NCBI GenBank assembly: GCA_031290325.1
Contig: JAITNU010000059.1
Span: 1 to 6,210, forward strand
Reading direction: 5' to 3'
Source of the DNA: Treponema sp.
GTDB taxonomy: Bacteria > Spirochaetota > Spirochaetia > Treponematales > Breznakiellaceae
Length of the DNA: 6,210 nt
In this document: in pieces, positions 6,092 through 6,210 of the stretch
Numbering within the stretch: position 1 is the first letter of the stretch
Layout of the letters: each line of letters starts with the position of its first letter
Program-made: the position numbers and the translations under genes
Notes under the pieces: generated by a model
Seen by the model: only the letters and a program-made list of their open reading frames with translations
The model's database searches: none
What the model was told of the DNA's origin: nothing

Positions 6092-6210
6092 ACCCTGGAC
6101 GAGTGGTTCAGCGCCCCGGTTTTCCAGTCCCCCACCACCGGGCAGATTGAGGACAAGCTGAAGGAAGCGGGGCTCCCGGTTACCAGCAAAACGGTACTCC
6201 GGGACGGCAG
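6092..6210 (+). repeat. Direct repeat, right copy (inside truncated rpoB)
   Basis: Same orientation as 1-119, with one silent difference (A6196). The offset between copies is 6091 bases, which is the period of any tandem repeat or the size of any circle represented here. Confidence 0.97.

Larger units (their letters stand above)
5705..6210 (+). pseudogene. rpoB: Second rpoB copy, 5'-truncated (continues past window end)
   Basis: An open frame from ATG 5705 to the window end (168 codons) becomes RpoB at about 5762, giving VRDSSLRVPHGIEGTIID. It then shows LKRTEGDDLNPGV, REDDKMAGRHGNKGVV (the conserved active-centre segment with the two lysines that contact the initiating nucleotide in other RpoB proteins), ARILPEEDMPY, PLDLCLTPLGIPSRMNIGQL and WFSAPVFQSP. 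The roughly 19 residues before 5762 do not resemble RpoB, and the large N-terminal part of the protein (beta lobe and protrusion) is absent, so this copy cannot encode a working subunit. No ribosome site precedes ATG 5705. It overlaps the left copy by 119 bases of sequence and, if the window closes on itself, joins bases 1-567 in frame as a 317-residue fragment. Labelled a pseudogene because of the 5' loss; the remaining frame is intact. Confidence 0.88.

Noticed and set aside
1..6210. CRISPR arrays, tRNA or rRNA genes, integrase or attachment sites
   Set aside because: No repeated spacer pattern, cloverleaf-like gene, rRNA segment or recombinase gene was seen on either strand.

Overview
The window looks like spirochaete chromosome, most probably Treponema-type. 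The grounds are the style of the RpoB C-terminus, a substrate-binding protein whose signal peptide ends in AFA-GGGQ, and a sugar transporter operon with no ATPase of its own. The genus is inferred; no rRNA or other decisive marker is present.

Layout. Positions 1-567 are the 3' end of rpoB (RNA polymerase beta subunit). Thirty bases after its stop, where rpoC would normally follow, a carbohydrate-use cassette begins. It holds an AraC-type regulator (597-1496, +) and a sugar phosphate isomerase/epimerase-like TIM-barrel gene (1563-2354, +). Converging on these from the other side is a minus-strand operon: extracellular sugar-binding protein (5522 down to 4152), then two ABC permeases (4122-3217 and 3213-2371). 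About 180 bases of regulatory and junction DNA follow (5523-5761). The window closes with a second, 5'-truncated rpoB piece (5705-6210, recognisable rpoB from about 5762).

Two things stand out. First, the right-hand rpoB piece repeats the left one: 6092-6210 equals 1-119 apart from one silent base. The cassette therefore lies between direct copies of rpoB, with a period of 6091 bases. This could be a tandem duplication, an integrated or free circle, or an assembly/amplification chimera; the sequence alone does not decide. An imperfect 33-base palindrome sits just before the point where rpoB homology resumes.

Second, a 38-base element (35 of 38 bases identical) lies upstream of both the isomerase gene and the binding-protein operon. 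It has the same orientation relative to transcription each time, with a T-tract and a -10-like box downstream. It is the best candidate for the operator of the local AraC protein, and it would join the two convergent transcription units into one regulon. The upstream copy also encodes the last nine residues of the regulator.

Working model (inference): the regulator senses a sugar through its N-terminal cupin domain and activates both units. The binding protein and permeases import the sugar with an ATPase encoded elsewhere, and the TIM-barrel enzyme isomerises or epimerises it or a derivative.
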